A stretch of 64,000 nucleotides of DNA from Mediterranea massiliensis (GCF_900128475.1 NZ_LT635836.1:200526-264525); one strand, 5' to 3'. Counted from the stretch's first letter, positions 34,373 to 44,287 are shown. The notes: a model not told the origin generated them from the sequence alone. Numbers and translations: made by a program.

Positions 34373-34927
34373 ATGGACAATAACAATAAAGAATGGCAAG
34401 TGCTTCATAGTGAATACCTCATCCGCCGCCCTTGGCTGACAGCACGCCGAGACCATGTACGCCTGCCCAATGGAGTAGAAAATCCCGAATATTATGTATT
34501 GGAATATCCTGATTGGGTCAATGTCATCGCCATCACCCGCGACGGACACTTCATCATGGAAAGACAATATCGACACGGACTTCGGTATACGGGATACGAA
34601 ATCTGTGCCGGAGTATGTGAACCGGGTGAAGAACCCGTTGATTCGGCACGCCGCGAACTATACGAAGAAACAGGCTACGGAGGAGGACATTGGACACACC
34701 ACATGACCATTTCGGCCAATACCAGTACGATGAATAATTTGTGCCATTGTTTCGTAGCAACCGACGTAGAACCCGTCTCTACCCAACACCTGGAACCGAC
34801 AGAAGACATCAGCATCCATCTGATGACAAAAAAAGAAGTACGCTCCCTGCTTACAGGCGACCAGATACGTCAAGCACTGATGGCCGCTCCTTTATGGAAA
34901 TATTTTGCAGAGAACCATCTTCTCTAA
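34373..34927 (+). CDS. NUDIX hydrolase (ADP-ribose pyrophosphatase-like)
   Basis: 184 aa. Nudix box GEEPVDSARRELYEETGYGG, preceded by GHFIMERQYRHGL and YEICAGVCEPGE, typical of ADP-ribose/nucleoside-diphosphate-sugar pyrophosphatases. ATG 34373 (MDNNNKEWQVLHSEYL) fits; the in-frame ATG at 34298 would place 25 odd residues in front. Ends 13 nt before a bidirectional terminator shared with dnaK. Confidence 0.92.
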   Translation: MDNNNKEWQVLHSEYLIRRPWLTARRDHVRLPNGVENPEYYVLEYPDWVNVIAITRDGHFIMERQYRHGLRYTGYEICAGVCEPGEEPVDSARRELYEETGYGGGHWTHHMTISANTSTMNNLCHCFVATDVEPVSTQHLEPTEDISIHLMTKKEVRSLLTGDQIRQALMAAPLWKYFAENHLL

Positions 34928-34940
34928 ACCGTTGAAACAA

Positions 34941-34976
34941 AAAAAGCGTACAATCCTTGCGGATTGTACGCTTTTT
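34941..34976. terminator. bidirectional rho-independent terminator
   Basis: 16-bp perfect stem (34941-34956 with 34961-34976) and a 4-nt loop TTGC; A-run on the left and T-run on the right serve both strands. Between the convergent NUDIX and dnaK genes. Confidence 0.92.
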
Positions 34977-34994
34977 CATATCTATTTCAGGAGG

Positions 34995-36917
34995 TTACTT
35001 TACTTCCTCGAAGTCAGCATCCTGAACATTGTCACCTTGCTTACCGTTGTTGCTCTGAGTGTTGTCTTGGCCGGCGTTGTTGGTACCTTGCTGTTGAGCG
35101 CCACCCTGAGCACCAGTCTGTGCATACATCTCGGCACTGGCAGCCTGGAAGGCCGTGTTCAGTTCGGCCATTGCACTGTCGATGGCAGCCAGATCCTGAG
35201 CCTTGTGAGCATCTTTCAGTTTCTGAAGAGCAGCCTCGATAGGAGCCTTCTTGTCGGCAGGAAGCTTGTCGCCCAAATCCTTCAACTGATTTTCGGTCGT
35301 GAATATCATCGAGTCAGCCTGATTCAGCTTGTCTACTTTCTCACGCTCCTTCTTATCAGCTTCAGCGTTGGCGCTGGCCTCAGCCTTCATACGCTCGATT
35401 TCTTCCTTGCTCAAGCCACTGGAAGCCTCGATACGGATGGCCTGTTCCTTACCGGTAGCCTTATCCTTGGCAGATACCTTCAAGATACCGTTGGCATCGA
35501 TATCGAAGGTAACCTCAATCTGAGGAACACCACGACGGGCCGGAGCAATACCAGTCAGATTGAACTGACCGATGGACTTGTTCTGAGCAGCCATAGGACG
35601 CTCACCCTGCAGGACGTGGATGGTTACCTCGGTCTGGTTATCGGCAGCTGTCGAAAAGACTTCGCTCTTCTTGCACGGAATAGTCGTGTTGGCATCAATC
35701 AACTTGGTCATGACACCACCCATGGTTTCAATACCCAGGGTCAACGGAGTGACATCCAGCAAGACGATGTTGCCCACACCGGCTTCCTTATTCAATACGG
35801 CACCCTGAATAGCGGCACCTACGGCTACAACCTCATCGGGGTTAACACCCTTCGAAGGAACTTTGCCAAAGTAGTCCTGAACCAGTTTCTGAACGGCCGG
35901 TATACGAGAAGAACCACCTACCAAGATGACTTCATCGATATCGGAAGTGTTCAAACCGGCATCGCTGACGGCCTTCTTACACGGCTCCAAGCAAGCCTGA
36001 ATCAAGTCGTGAGTCAGTTGCTCGAATTTAGCACGGGTCAATGTCTTAACCAAGTGCTTGGGCACACCACCTACCGGCATGATGTACGGCAAGTTGATTT
36101 CAGTAGAAGTAGAAGAAGACAATTCAATCTTGGCCTTTTCGGCAGCTTCCTTCAGACGTTGCATAGCCATCGGGTCGGTTGTCAAGTCGGCACCTTCGTC
36201 GTTCTTGAACTCCTGTACCAGCCAGTTGATGATAGCCTGGTCGAAGTCATCACCACCCAGGTGAGTATCACCGTTGGTAGAAAGCACTTCGAATACGCCG
36301 CCACCGAACTCCAGGATAGAGATATCGAACGTACCACCACCCAAGTCGAATACGGCGACCTTCATATCTTTGTTGGCCTTATCCACACCGTAAGCCAAGG
36401 CGGCTGCGGTCGGTTCGTTTACAATACGCTTAACGTCCAGACCTGCAATCTGACCGGCTTCCTTCGTAGCCTGACGCTGTGAGTCGGAGAAGTAGGCAGG
36501 AACGGTAATAACGGCTTCCGTTACTTCCTGTCCCAGATAGTCTTCGGCTGTCTTCTTCATCTTCTGAAGAATCATAGCGGAGATTTCCTGCGGAGTGTAG
36601 TGACGTCCGTCGATGTCGACACGCGGCATGTTGTTGTCGTTCACTACCGGATAAGGTACACGGGCTATTTCCTTTTGTACCTGCGACCAATTTTCACCCA
36701 TGAAACGCTTGATGGAGTACACCGTACGTTTCGGGTTCGTGATGGCCTGACGCTTGGCAGGATCACCTACCTTACGTTCACCACCGTCTACAAATGCCAC
36801 TACTGAAGGAGTTGTACGCTTGCCTTCGCTGTTGGCGATTACTACAGGTTCGTTGCCTTCGAATACGGCCACACAAGAGTTTGTAGTTCCTAAGTCAATA
36901 CCAATAATCTTTCCCAT
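34995..36917 (-). CDS. dnaK: chaperone DnaK (Hsp70)
   Basis: 640 aa, full length. N-terminal [16 protein letters not shown], ATPase phosphate loops ([26 protein letters not shown]), substrate domain ([13 protein letters not shown]) and a C-terminal disordered Gly/Gln/Asn-rich tail ending in EEVK (QDADFEEVK). ATP-driven folding chaperone of the cytoplasm. grpE/dnaJ are not next to it. The 433 bp upstream carry 22-bp repeats; no clear promoter box was seen. Confidence 0.97.
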   Translation of the reverse strand: MGKIIGIDLGTTNSCVAVFEGNEPVVIANSEGKRTTPSVVAFVDGGERKVGDPAKRQAITNPKRTVYSIKRFMGENWSQVQKEIARVPYPVVNDNNMPRVDIDGRHYTPQEISAMILQKMKKTAEDYLGQEVTEAVITVPAYFSDSQRQATKEAGQIAGLDVKRIVNEPTAAALAYGVDKANKDMKVAVFDLGGGTFDISILEFGGGVFEVLSTNGDTHLGGDDFDQAIINWLVQEFKNDEGADLTTDPMAMQRLKEAAEKAKIELSSSTSTEINLPYIMPVGGVPKHLVKTLTRAKFEQLTHDLIQACLEPCKKAVSDAGLNTSDIDEVILVGGSSRIPAVQKLVQDYFGKVPSKGVNPDEVVAVGAAIQGAVLNKEAGVGNIVLLDVTPLTLGIETMGGVMTKLIDANTTIPCKKSEVFSTAADNQTEVTIHVLQGERPMAAQNKSIGQFNLTGIAPARRGVPQIEVTFDIDANGILKVSAKDKATGKEQAIRIEASSGLSKEEIERMKAEASANAEADKKEREKVDKLNQADSMIFTTENQLKDLGDKLPADKKAPIEAALQKLKDAHKAQDLAAIDSAMAELNTAFQAASAEMYAQTGAQGGAQQQGTNNAGQDNTQSNNGKQGDNVQDADFEEVK

Positions 36918-37351
36918 GATCGTTATTTTTTTATTTGTTATTATTCAGTTTATTTCTGTCCGCCTCATCGGCAGACGCCTATTAAAGGACAAACGCTGTG
37001 CCAAACACCGGACGACCGCATTTCCATGCCAGAAGTCTGACAAAATATGCCAGTTTGGCAGAATTACATTCGAAGAGCTGACGAAGCAGACAGCTACACA
37101 GACGCGGACAGTCCATTGCTTCCGAAAGGCTTCATCGGATGAAAGCAGGGACCACAAGCAAGGAAGTCTGCGTTTCCCGACAAGGAAACGAGCGTTCCCC
37201 GGCAAGGAAACGGGTGTTTCCAAGCAAGGAAACCGATGGTATCAACGAAGGAAACCACAGGCGGGATGCCCGATAGAAGACAACAAGAAAGCCGCCTCCG
37301 AAGGAAAACTCTGTTCCTCGGAAGGCGGCTCTACACCTTATTATATATATG
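36918..37351. other. gene-free stretch upstream of dnaK with 22-bp tandem repeats
   Basis: 434 bp between the divergent-end dnaK start and the META protein gene stop (both minus strand). No supported coding region. It contains the five-unit 22-bp repeat at 37148-37257 and a GC-rich inverted segment (TCCGAAGGAAAAC ... TTCCTCGGAAGG, about 37297-37325), which may act as the terminator of neither/both neighbouring genes. Confidence 0.55.
37148..37257. repeat. five imperfect 22-bp tandem repeats with AAGGAAA core
   Basis: Units at 37148-37169, 37170-37191, 37192-37213, 37214-37235 and 37236-37257; each carries AAGGAA near its end, and three middle units can fold as GTTTCC/GGAAAC-type hairpins. 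A related cluster with the same 22-bp period is at about 51896-51961. Confidence 0.75.
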
Positions 37352-38146
37352 TCATTCCTTGACGAGTACCAGCACCAGCTCGCCCGTAGCACTATAGAAG
37401 CCGAAGCCCCCGTTTTCCAGCCGGGCAAAAGCCTTCACGTCACCCAGAGCCTTGGTAATCCGTCCTTCCACCTCCATATCGGGACAGGCCATCATCGTGC
37501 TGATGAGATTGGAGAAGGTAATGGCCGAAGGGCTGCCCTCGCCTGCCGAAAAGGTTCCGTTGAGCACATTACAGCCCGCATTGCCATGCACCTTCTTCTC
37601 GTTGACATTCAATTCAAGGAAAGGTTGGCTCTCGAGACTGTCGGGAATCATCTCACCGCCGGCCTGTTCAATCTTCCAGCGACCGTCCAATTCAGCCAGT
37701 TTGGTATCGGAAGCCCGATGCTGCAACACCAGAATCGGCCGTTTCAACGACTTGCCGCACAAGGCAAGTTGACCGTCACCAAGCTTCGTGAACTTCTTTA
37801 CCTGTGACAGGGCGGAGAGGACATTCTTCTCCAGCGTCATGTCGGGACACATCATGCGGGTACTGCCCATCTGGCTCAGGTCCAGCTCACCCGGCTTGCC
37901 GCCCGTATCAAAGCTGCCCATCAGGCGATTGCATCCGCTGTTTCCATAAACCCGGCCGGTATTCGTCTCAAAGCCTATGTAGGGAAAAGCCTGCCCAGGT
38001 GCCGGAACGACTGCCGTCCCGTTGATTTCAATGATGTTCCACTCTCCGCCAAGGTCCGAAACCGGAGTCAGATTCTTGGTCGAAGCACACGACGACAGAA
38101 CTGCCACCGCAGCTGCCATACCCAAATAAACACAAATTTTCTTCAT
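37352..38146 (-). CDS. lipoprotein with two META (HslJ-like) domains
   Basis: 264 aa. Lipoprotein signal MKKICVYLGMAAAVAVLSSC, then two META domains, each with a W-x2 strand start and the N-S/A-G-C-N motif: YGNSGCNRLMGSF (domain 1, about 70) and HGNAGCNVLNGTF (domain 2, about 190), each followed by TRMMCPDM / TMMACPDM. Single META domains occur in HslJ, linked to novobiocin resistance and heat shock; function of the double form is unknown. A strong promoter lies at 38178-38208. dnaK is next on the same strand. Confidence 0.9.
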   Translation of the reverse strand: MKKICVYLGMAAAVAVLSSCASTKNLTPVSDLGGEWNIIEINGTAVVPAPGQAFPYIGFETNTGRVYGNSGCNRLMGSFDTGGKPGELDLSQMGSTRMMCPDMTLEKNVLSALSQVKKFTKLGDGQLALCGKSLKRPILVLQHRASDTKLAELDGRWKIEQAGGEMIPDSLESQPFLELNVNEKKVHGNAGCNVLNGTFSAGEGSPSAITFSNLISTMMACPDMEVEGRITKALGDVKAFARLENGGFGFYSATGELVLVLVKE

Positions 38147-38177
38147 TGTCTCGTAGTTTAAGTTAAATTATCAACCG

Positions 38178-38208
38178 CAAATATAGAATAAAATAACAGC
38201 ATAACAAA
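38178..38208 (-). promoter_or_regulatory. sigma-ABfr-type promoter of the META lipoprotein gene
   Basis: Minus strand: -33 TTTG (38205-38208), 19-nt spacer, -7 TATATTTG (38178-38185), 31 nt before the ATG. Confidence 0.78.
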
Positions 38209-38283
38209 CATTTTGTTTGGTAATCGCACCCGAAAAGTCAAAGTATTTAGCCGTATTTTAATGTTTATCTAAGAATTAAACAG

Positions 38284-38291
38284 TATATTTG
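38284..38291 (+). promoter_or_regulatory. -7 box upstream of the saccharopine-dehydrogenase-family gene
   Basis: TATATTTG, 64 nt before the ATG at 38356. The -33 position has only partial matches. Confidence 0.45.
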
Positions 38292-38355
38292 CTGACGAAA
38301 AAACTGAAACAAATAACTTGCATATTTATCAATCACATTATTAATAAGAAACAAA

Positions 38356-39549
38356 ATGGGTAAAGTTCTAATTATCGGTGCAGGCGGTGTAGGAACCGTC
38401 GTTGCACACAAAGTTGCTCAAAATCCGGATGTGTTCACCGAAATCATGATTGCCAGCCGCACGAAGTCCAAATGCGACGCCGTCGTGAAGGCCATCGGCA
38501 ATCCTAATATCCAGACAGCACAGGTCGACGCGGACAACGTGGACGAACTGGTAGCACTCTTCAACAGCTTCAAACCCGAAATCGTCATCAACGTGGCCCT
38601 GCCCTACCAGGACCTGACCATCATGGAAGCCTGTCTGAAGACCGGCGTCAACTATCTGGACACAGCCAACTACGAGCCCAAGGACGTGGCCCACTTCGAA
38701 TACAGCTGGCAATGGGCCTACAAGAAACGCTTCGAGGACGCTGGCCTGACCGCTATCCTCGGCTGCGGCTTCGACCCGGGCGTAAGCGGCGTATATACAG
38801 CCTACGCAGCCAAGCATCATTTCGACGAAATCCAGTATCTGGACATCGTGGACTGCAATGCGGGCAACCACCACAAGGCTTTTGCCACCAACTTCAACCC
38901 CGAAATCAACATCCGCGAAATCACCCAGAACGGACGTTATTACGAGAACGGCCAGTGGATTACCACCAAACCGCTGGAAATCCACAAGGATCTGACGTAT
39001 CCGAACATCGGCCCGCGCGACTCCTACCTGCTCTACCACGAAGAACTGGAATCGCTCGTCAAGAACTTCCCCACCATCAAGCGCGCCCGCTTCTGGATGA
39101 CCTTCGGCCAGGAATACCTGACCCACCTGCGCGTCATCCAGAACATCGGCATGGCCCGCATCGACGAAGTGGACTATAACGGCGTGAAGATTGTTCCCCT
39201 TCAGTTCCTGAAAGCCGTGCTCCCCAACCCGCAGGACCTCGGCGAAAACTACGAAGGCGAAACGTCCATCGGCTGCCGCATCCGCGGACTGAAGGACGGC
39301 AAGGAACACACCTACTACGTCTACAACAACTGCAGCCACCAGGCCGCCTACAAGGAAACGGGCATGCAGGGCGTCAGCTACACCACAGGTGTACCGGCCA
39401 TGATCGGTGCCATGATGTTCCTCAAGGGCATCTGGAAGAAGCCGGGCGTATGGAACGTGGAAGAATTCGATCCCGATCCGTTCATGGAACAGCTCAACAA
39501 ACAGGGCCTGCCCTGGCACGAAGTTATCGACGGCGATCTGGAACTTTAA
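38356..39549 (+). CDS. saccharopine dehydrogenase family protein, probable carboxynorspermidine synthase
   Basis: 397 aa. N-terminal Rossmann motif LIIGAGGVGTVVAHKVA, then NVALPYQDLTIMEACLKTGVNYLDTANYE and GCGFDPGVSGVYTAYA. This Lys1-like group in Bacteroidetes is usually carboxynorspermidine (carboxyspermidine) dehydrogenase, making polyamines from aspartate semialdehyde and a diamine with NADPH. The name is by family pattern; true saccharopine dehydrogenase is less likely. Divergent from the META lipoprotein gene. Confidence 0.88.
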   Translation: MGKVLIIGAGGVGTVVAHKVAQNPDVFTEIMIASRTKSKCDAVVKAIGNPNIQTAQVDADNVDELVALFNSFKPEIVINVALPYQDLTIMEACLKTGVNYLDTANYEPKDVAHFEYSWQWAYKKRFEDAGLTAILGCGFDPGVSGVYTAYAAKHHFDEIQYLDIVDCNAGNHHKAFATNFNPEINIREITQNGRYYENGQWITTKPLEIHKDLTYPNIGPRDSYLLYHEELESLVKNFPTIKRARFWMTFGQEYLTHLRVIQNIGMARIDEVDYNGVKIVPLQFLKAVLPNPQDLGENYEGETSIGCRIRGLKDGKEHTYYVYNNCSHQAAYKETGMQGVSYTTGVPAMIGAMMFLKGIWKKPGVWNVEEFDPDPFMEQLNKQGLPWHEVIDGDLEL

Positions 39550-39554
39550 TATCA

Positions 39555-39638
39555 GCGGTAAGTGGTGAACGGTGAGCGGCGAACATGCCGCCCCGACAAC
39601 CACTGACCGTTAATCACTAACCGTTAACCACTAACGAA
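39555..39638. repeat. short-repeat cluster of ACCGTTAACCACTAAC type
   Basis: Variants of ACTAACCGTTAACCACTAAC occur in tandem between the dehydrogenase gene and bcp, with inverted partners (GTGGTGAACGGTGAGCGG) at the left. A similar, shorter cluster lies near 15430-15465. Confidence 0.5.
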
Positions 39639-39639
39639 C

Positions 39640-40086
39640 ATGAATGTAGGAGATAAAGCCCCTGAAACATTGGGCATCAACGAGAAAGGCGAAGAAATCC
39701 GCCTGAGCGACTATAAAGGAAAGAAACTGGTGCTCTACTTCTATCCGAAGGACAGCACGTCCGGCTGCACTGCAGAAGCCTGTAATCTGCGCGACAACTA
39801 CGACACCCTGCGCCAGGCAGGCTACGAAGTGGTAGGCGTCAGCGTGGATAGCGAGAAGTCGCACCAGAAGTTCATCGAGAAGAACTCTCTCCCCTTCCCT
39901 CTGATTGCCGACACAGACAAGAAGCTGGTCGAGCAGTTTGGTGTATGGGGTGAGAAGAGCATGTACGGCCGCAAGTACATGGGTACCTTCCGCACAACTT
40001 TCATCATCAACGAAGAAGGTATCGTAGAGCGCATCATCGGTCCGAAGGAAATCAAGACCAAAGACCATGCGGCACAAATCCTTTAA
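39640..40086 (+). CDS. bcp: thioredoxin-dependent thiol peroxidase (Bcp/PrxQ)
   Basis: 148 aa. Peroxiredoxin pattern YFYPKDSTSGCTAEACNLRDN with peroxidatic Cys and the nearby resolving Cys five residues later, then VVGVSVDSEKSHQKF and YGRKYMGTFRTTFIIN. Reduces hydrogen and alkyl peroxides using thioredoxin. Cytoplasmic. recA follows after 30 nt, so the two may share a transcript. Confidence 0.95.
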   Translation: MNVGDKAPETLGINEKGEEIRLSDYKGKKLVLYFYPKDSTSGCTAEACNLRDNYDTLRQAGYEVVGVSVDSEKSHQKFIEKNSLPFPLIADTDKKLVEQFGVWGEKSMYGRKYMGTFRTTFIINEEGIVERIIGPKEIKTKDHAAQIL

Positions 40087-40116
40087 ATCCAATTACCCTT
40101 ATCCAAACGAACAAGT

Positions 40117-41157
40117 ATGGCAAAAAAAGACGAACTGAATTTTGAAAACGAAGGTGCCGCAACGCCCAACAGCGAAAAGCTGAAAGCCCTGCAGGCCGCC
40201 ATGGACAAGATAGAAAAGAGCTTCGGAAAAGGCTCCATCATGAAAATGGGCGACGACAACATCGAGCAGGTGGAAGTCATCCCCACCGGCTCCATCGGAC
40301 TGAACGTGGCCCTGGGTGTAGGCGGTTATCCCCGCGGCCGCATCATCGAAATCTACGGCCCCGAATCTTCCGGTAAGACCACGCTGGCCATCCACGCCAT
40401 CGCCGAGGCCCAGAAAGCCGGAGGCATCGCCGCCTTCATCGACGCCGAACATGCTTTCGACCGCTTCTATGCCGCCAAGCTGGGCGTAGACGTAGACAAC
40501 CTGCTCATCTCCCAGCCCGACAACGGCGAACAAGCCCTGGAGATTGCCGAACAGCTAATTCGCTCCTCGGCCATCGACATTATCGTGGTCGACTCCGTAG
40601 CTGCTCTTACACCGAAAGCCGAAATCGAAGGCGATATGGGCGACAACAAGGTAGGTCTGCAGGCCCGCCTGATGTCACAAGCCCTGCGCAAACTGACGTC
40701 GGCCGTCAGCAAGACACGCACCTGCTGCATCTTCATCAACCAGCTGCGCGAAAAGATCGGTGTCATGTTCGGCAATCCCGAAACGACCACCGGCGGCAAC
40801 GCGCTGAAGTTCTATGCTTCCGTCCGCCTCGACATCCGCGGCGGCCAGGCCATCAAGAACGGTGACGAAGTCATCGGCAAGCAGACCAAGGTAAAGGTTG
40901 TCAAGAACAAGGTGGCTCCTCCCTTCCGTCGTGCCGAGTTCGACATTATGTTCGGCGAAGGCATCTCGCGTGCCGGCGAAATCATCGACTTGGGTACCGA
41001 ACTGGGCATCATCAAGAAGAGCGGTTCCTGGTTCAGTTACAACGACACCAAGCTGGCCCAAGGTCGCGATGCCGCCAAACAGGTCATTCTGGACAACCCC
41101 GAACTGGCCGAAGAACTTGAAGGCCTGATTTCCGAAGAACTGAAGAAAGAAAAATAA
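40117..41157 (+). CDS. recA: recombinase RecA
   Basis: 346 aa. Walker [18 protein letters not shown], Walker [21 protein letters not shown]1/L2 loop region [34 protein letters not shown]. Homologous recombination and repair; LexA-type boxes were not identified upstream. Strong terminator follows at 41165-41211. Confidence 0.97.
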   Translation: MAKKDELNFENEGAATPNSEKLKALQAAMDKIEKSFGKGSIMKMGDDNIEQVEVIPTGSIGLNVALGVGGYPRGRIIEIYGPESSGKTTLAIHAIAEAQKAGGIAAFIDAEHAFDRFYAAKLGVDVDNLLISQPDNGEQALEIAEQLIRSSAIDIIVVDSVAALTPKAEIEGDMGDNKVGLQARLMSQALRKLTSAVSKTRTCCIFINQLREKIGVMFGNPETTTGGNALKFYASVRLDIRGGQAIKNGDEVIGKQTKVKVVKNKVAPPFRRAEFDIMFGEGISRAGEIIDLGTELGIIKKSGSWFSYNDTKLAQGRDAAKQVILDNPELAEELEGLISEELKKEK

Positions 41158-41164
41158 TATGGAT

Positions 41165-41211
41165 GGGGCAAAACAGAAGCCGGACAGACTTACTCGTTTT
41201 GCCCCTTTCTT
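41165..41211 (+). terminator. rho-independent terminator after recA
   Basis: GGGGCAAAAC (41165-41174) pairs with GTTTTGCCCC (41196-41205), followed by TTTCTT. Confidence 0.8.
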
Positions 41212-41256
41212 AATCTGACAAGACCTGCATCACTATTCTGAAAAACCACCGCAGCC

Positions 41257-42138
41257 ATGAGCGATTTCCGCCTGAAAGTATTCCAGTCCGTAGCCAGAAA
41301 CCTGAGCTTCACCAAGGCTTCCCAAGAATTGTTCATCAGCCAACCGGCCATTACCAAACACATACAGGAACTGGAAAGCACCTACCAGACCCGCCTGTTC
41401 GACCGCCAAGGAGGAAAAATCTCGCTGACCGAATCCGGCCAACTGCTGCTGGAACATTGCGAACGCATTCTGGAAGAATACCGCAAGTTGGAATACGAGA
41501 TGCACCTGCTGCACAACCAGTATACCGGCGAACTGAGGCTGGGAGCCAGTACCACCATTGCCCAATACGTGCTGCCGCCCATGCTGGAAACCTTCATCAG
41601 CAAATTCCCCCAAGTGGAACTGTCATTGCTCAACGGCAACACACGCGAAATGGAAGCTGCCCTGCAGGAACACCGCATCGACCTCGCAATGGTCGAAGGA
41701 GTGACCCGCCTGCCCAACCTCCGCTATACTCCCTTTCTGGAAGACGAACTGGTGGTAGTGGTACGGACAGGCAGCCGCCTTCCGGTGGACGACGAAATCA
41801 CTCCCCAGCAACTGGCCCGTCTGCCGCTGGTATTGCGCGAACGAGGCTCGGGCACTTTGGATGTTTTCGAGCGGGCCATGCTGCAACATAACATCAAGTT
41901 ATCAACACTGCATGTACTGATGTACCTGGGCAGCACGGAAAGCATCAAGCTGTTTCTGGAGCATACCGACTGCCTGGGTGTCGTTTCCATCCGTTCCGTC
42001 AGCCGGGAATTGTATGCCGGCCGCTTGCGTGTAGTCGAGGTCAAAGGACTGGAAATGAAACGGGAATTCAACTTTGCCCAACTGCAGGGTCAGGAAAGCG
42101 GCCTCAGCCAGGTTTTCATGCAATTTGCCCGGCGCTGA
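41257..42138 (+). CDS. LysR-family transcriptional regulator
   Basis: 293 aa. N-terminal winged HTH (FRLKVFQSVARNLSFTKASQELFISQPAITKHIQELE) and a LysR substrate-binding domain (from about 90, GELRLGASTTIAQYVLPPML). LysR genes next to a YeiH-type exporter often control it. Here the exporter gene is downstream, and a TTATA-N11-TATAA site lies just before its promoter, a good operator candidate. Ligand unknown. Confidence 0.93.
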   Translation: MSDFRLKVFQSVARNLSFTKASQELFISQPAITKHIQELESTYQTRLFDRQGGKISLTESGQLLLEHCERILEEYRKLEYEMHLLHNQYTGELRLGASTTIAQYVLPPMLETFISKFPQVELSLLNGNTREMEAALQEHRIDLAMVEGVTRLPNLRYTPFLEDELVVVVRTGSRLPVDDEITPQQLARLPLVLRERGSGTLDVFERAMLQHNIKLSTLHVLMYLGSTESIKLFLEHTDCLGVVSIRSVSRELYAGRLRVVEVKGLEMKREFNFAQLQGQESGLSQVFMQFARR

Positions 42139-42198
42139 CCGTCCGTCGCCATTCCCGGTACCAACTCTGCACTCTCCTCCCCTCCTTATTACTTTTGG

Positions 42199-42219
42199 TT
42201 ATAGCTGATAAAAATATAA
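42199..42219 (+). promoter_or_regulatory. LysR-type operator candidate
   Basis: TTATA (42199-42203), 11-nt spacer, TATAA (42215-42219), a perfect dyad of the T-N11-A kind. It ends 2 nt before the -33 element of the yeiH promoter, the usual activator position. Confidence 0.55.
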
Positions 42220-42221
42220 GA

Positions 42222-42253
42222 ATTGTGGCCTCCACAGGAAATGCGTACCTTTG
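42222..42253 (+). promoter_or_regulatory. promoter of the YeiH-type exporter gene
   Basis: -33 ATTG (42222-42225), 20-nt spacer, -7 TACCTTTG (42246-42253), 41 nt before the ATG at 42295. Confidence 0.65.
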
Positions 42254-42294
42254 CATCCGAAAAGAAAAAGTTAAACCAACAAAAAATAAATGTT

Positions 42295-43371
42295 ATGTTC
42301 GAACGTGGAAACAGAGGCAACACCTTTCATGGCATTCTGCTCATAGCCTTATTCTCCTTCTCAGCTTTCTACATTGCTGAAATTCCTTTCGTAAAAAGTC
42401 TGTCATTCAGCCCACTGATTGTCGGCATCATTTTGGGTATGCTCTATGCCAACAGCCTTCGCAACCGCCTGCCTGAAACGTGGGTACCGGGCATCAAGTT
42501 CTGTACCAAGCAGATTCTCCGTGCCGGTATCGTGCTCTACGGTTTCCGCCTGACGCTGACCGAAGTGGCCGCCGTAGGTCTCCCCGCCATCGTGGTAGAC
42601 AGCATCATCGTTTGCGGAACCATCTTCCTGGGCATCTTCTTGGGCAAGCTGATGAAGGTCGACAAAGACACCGCCCTGATTACCTCTACCGGTAGTGCCA
42701 TCTGTGGTGCGGCTGCCGTACTCGGTGCCGAACCGGTAATCAAGTGCGAAGGCCATAAGACTGCCATCGCCGTTTCTACCGTGGTTATCTTCGGAACCAT
42801 CGCCATGTTCCTCTACCCCATTATGTACCGCTCGGGACTGCTCTCCAGTCTTTCCGATACCCAGGTGGCCATCTATACAGGAAGCACCCTGCACGAAGTG
42901 GCCCACGTCGCCGGTGCAGGCAATGCCATGGACCCCACCGATACGCTGGGTATTGCCGGTACAGCCACCATCACCAAGATGATCCGCGTCATGCTTCTGG
43001 CCCCCGTATTGGTCATCATGAGCTTCGCCCTTGCAGGACGTAAAAAAGTATCGGCCGACGGCACAGTAGCCAAGAGCAAGATTACCATTCCCTGGTTTGC
43101 CTTTGGCTTCATCGGCATCATCTGCCTGAATTCCTTGCTCCAGTACCTCTTCGATGCCCCGACCGTGAAGGACATCCCCCTGAACGGAGCCATCGAATAC
43201 ATCGATACCTTCATGCTGACCATGGCCATGACAGCCTTGGGTACAGATACCAGCATTGACAAGTTCAAGCAGGCAGGAGCCAAGCCTTTCGTTTTGGCCT
43301 TCGGACTCTTCATCTGGCTGCTGCTGGGTGGCTACCTCCTGGTAAAATACCTGGTTCCCCTGATGGCTTGA
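42295..43371 (+). CDS. YeiH family (UPF0324) membrane protein, putative sulfate/sulfite exporter
   Basis: 358 aa with about ten transmembrane segments. Family segments: SPLIVGIILGMLYANSLRNRLP, LRAGIVLYGFRLTLTEV, STGSAICGAAAVLGAEPVIK, TGSTLHEVAHVAGAGNAM. The first ATG of the open frame (42241) lies inside the promoter, so 42295 is preferred. Members are annotated as sulfate exporters, with limited experimental support. Likely controlled by the LysR gene upstream. Confidence 0.88.
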   Translation: MFERGNRGNTFHGILLIALFSFSAFYIAEIPFVKSLSFSPLIVGIILGMLYANSLRNRLPETWVPGIKFCTKQILRAGIVLYGFRLTLTEVAAVGLPAIVVDSIIVCGTIFLGIFLGKLMKVDKDTALITSTGSAICGAAAVLGAEPVIKCEGHKTAIAVSTVVIFGTIAMFLYPIMYRSGLLSSLSDTQVAIYTGSTLHEVAHVAGAGNAMDPTDTLGIAGTATITKMIRVMLLAPVLVIMSFALAGRKKVSADGTVAKSKITIPWFAFGFIGIICLNSLLQYLFDAPTVKDIPLNGAIEYIDTFMLTMAMTALGTDTSIDKFKQAGAKPFVLAFGLFIWLLLGGYLLVKYLVPLMA

Positions 43372-43394
43372 CAACAGAAACCATTTCACATATA

Positions 43395-43430
43395 GAATGG
43401 GCCTGCCTCTTTCCAGAAGCGGGTCCATTC
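43395..43430. terminator. terminator-like hairpin between yeiH and a convergent gene
   Basis: GAATGGGCCTGC (43395-43406) with GCGGGTCCATTC (43419-43430), 10 of 12 pairs plus G-U possibilities; the flanks are AT-rich but no clean U-run. Confidence 0.5.
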
Positions 43431-43462
43431 CCTATTATACCTATAATATATAGAAAGCAACG

Positions 43463-44080
43463 TCATCTCAGTTCCTCTTCCCGAATGCCTAATACATGGG
43501 CCAGTGATGGCACAACCGGACACCATTGGCTGACAACAGGGCAAGAAGGTCTCTCCAAACCGAACCACACCGCCTGAACATCCGCCCCCTCTGCATTCTT
43601 TCTCCTTTCACGAAGGACTTCCCCCATCACTTCGTTCATCTTCGCCTCGTCAGCAGTCATTGCAGGCACCATCAATACCTGACGCACGGCAACATTGTTC
43701 AAGACCAACGCCATCAGGTCCCGATACAACGTTTCGGCCGTAGCCATGTTCTCAGTCGGTACCACCGAAAAGACGTATTCCGCCAAAGCCGTACGACAGG
43801 CCTTTCCATCCAAATCCGACAACGATGCAGGGAAACAGGTGTTCAAGGCATCCCCCTCCGTTCCATGGGCAAGCAGCACCTGCACCTCTGCCGAAGAAAA
43901 ATCACGTATACCCGCATCCAGCAGCAGGCAGTCCAGCCATGCCGCCAGGTCGAGTTTGGGCAAGGGACGCCCCAACCTGGCAGACATCACCTCCTGTACC
44001 ATCCCGACCGTACGGTTCAGGAAAGCCACATCCAACAATATCACACGTTCCGAAAACTTCAGTTCTGTATTTCTATCCAT
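43463..44080 (-). CDS. conserved hypothetical protein next to clpB
   Basis: 205 aa, soluble, no recognised domain. Starts [25 protein letters not shown] and has repeated hydrophobic/helical stretches, with late segments [20 protein letters not shown] and [17 protein letters not shown] and codon use match the housekeeping genes around it, so it is probably a genuine core gene of this lineage, divergent from clpB. A -7 box lies 38 nt upstream. Confidence 0.75.
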   Translation of the reverse strand: MDRNTELKFSERVILLDVAFLNRTVGMVQEVMSARLGRPLPKLDLAAWLDCLLLDAGIRDFSSAEVQVLLAHGTEGDALNTCFPASLSDLDGKACRTALAEYVFSVVPTENMATAETLYRDLMALVLNNVAVRQVLMVPAMTADEAKMNEVMGEVLRERRKNAEGADVQAVWFGLERPSCPVVSQWCPVVPSLAHVLGIREEELR

Positions 44081-44118
44081 ATTTATTTATTCATTGTCCG
44101 TTTGGTTAATCAGGTGGA

Positions 44119-44126
44119 CAAAGATA
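44119..44126 (-). promoter_or_regulatory. -7 box of the hypothetical gene divergent from clpB
   Basis: Minus-strand TATCTTTG, 38 nt before the ATG at 44080. Confidence 0.45.
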
Positions 44127-44287
44127 ACACAAATAAAGATAATATACGACATAAAGGCCGATTGAATGTCATATTGTCACGTAAAATCAACGAAATCAAG
44201 ACACTTTGTCTACTTATTGCAGATGGCAAGTTATTTGCCAATCTATGGATGTCAAACCTAACCAAGAAAAAAGAAAGGAGAAACGAT

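Noticed and set aside
37148..37257. CRISPR array
   Set aside because: Repeats are directly adjacent with no unique spacers, vary in sequence, and no cas genes are present.
38368..39603. 411-codon open frame antisense to the saccharopine-dehydrogenase-family gene
   Set aside because: Shadow of a GC-rich gene; Val/Asp/His-rich with no domain.
43526..44287. Long upstream extension of the clpB frame
   Set aside because: The extra 254 residues are antisense to a codon-biased minus-strand gene and not ClpB-like; the family start is at 44288.
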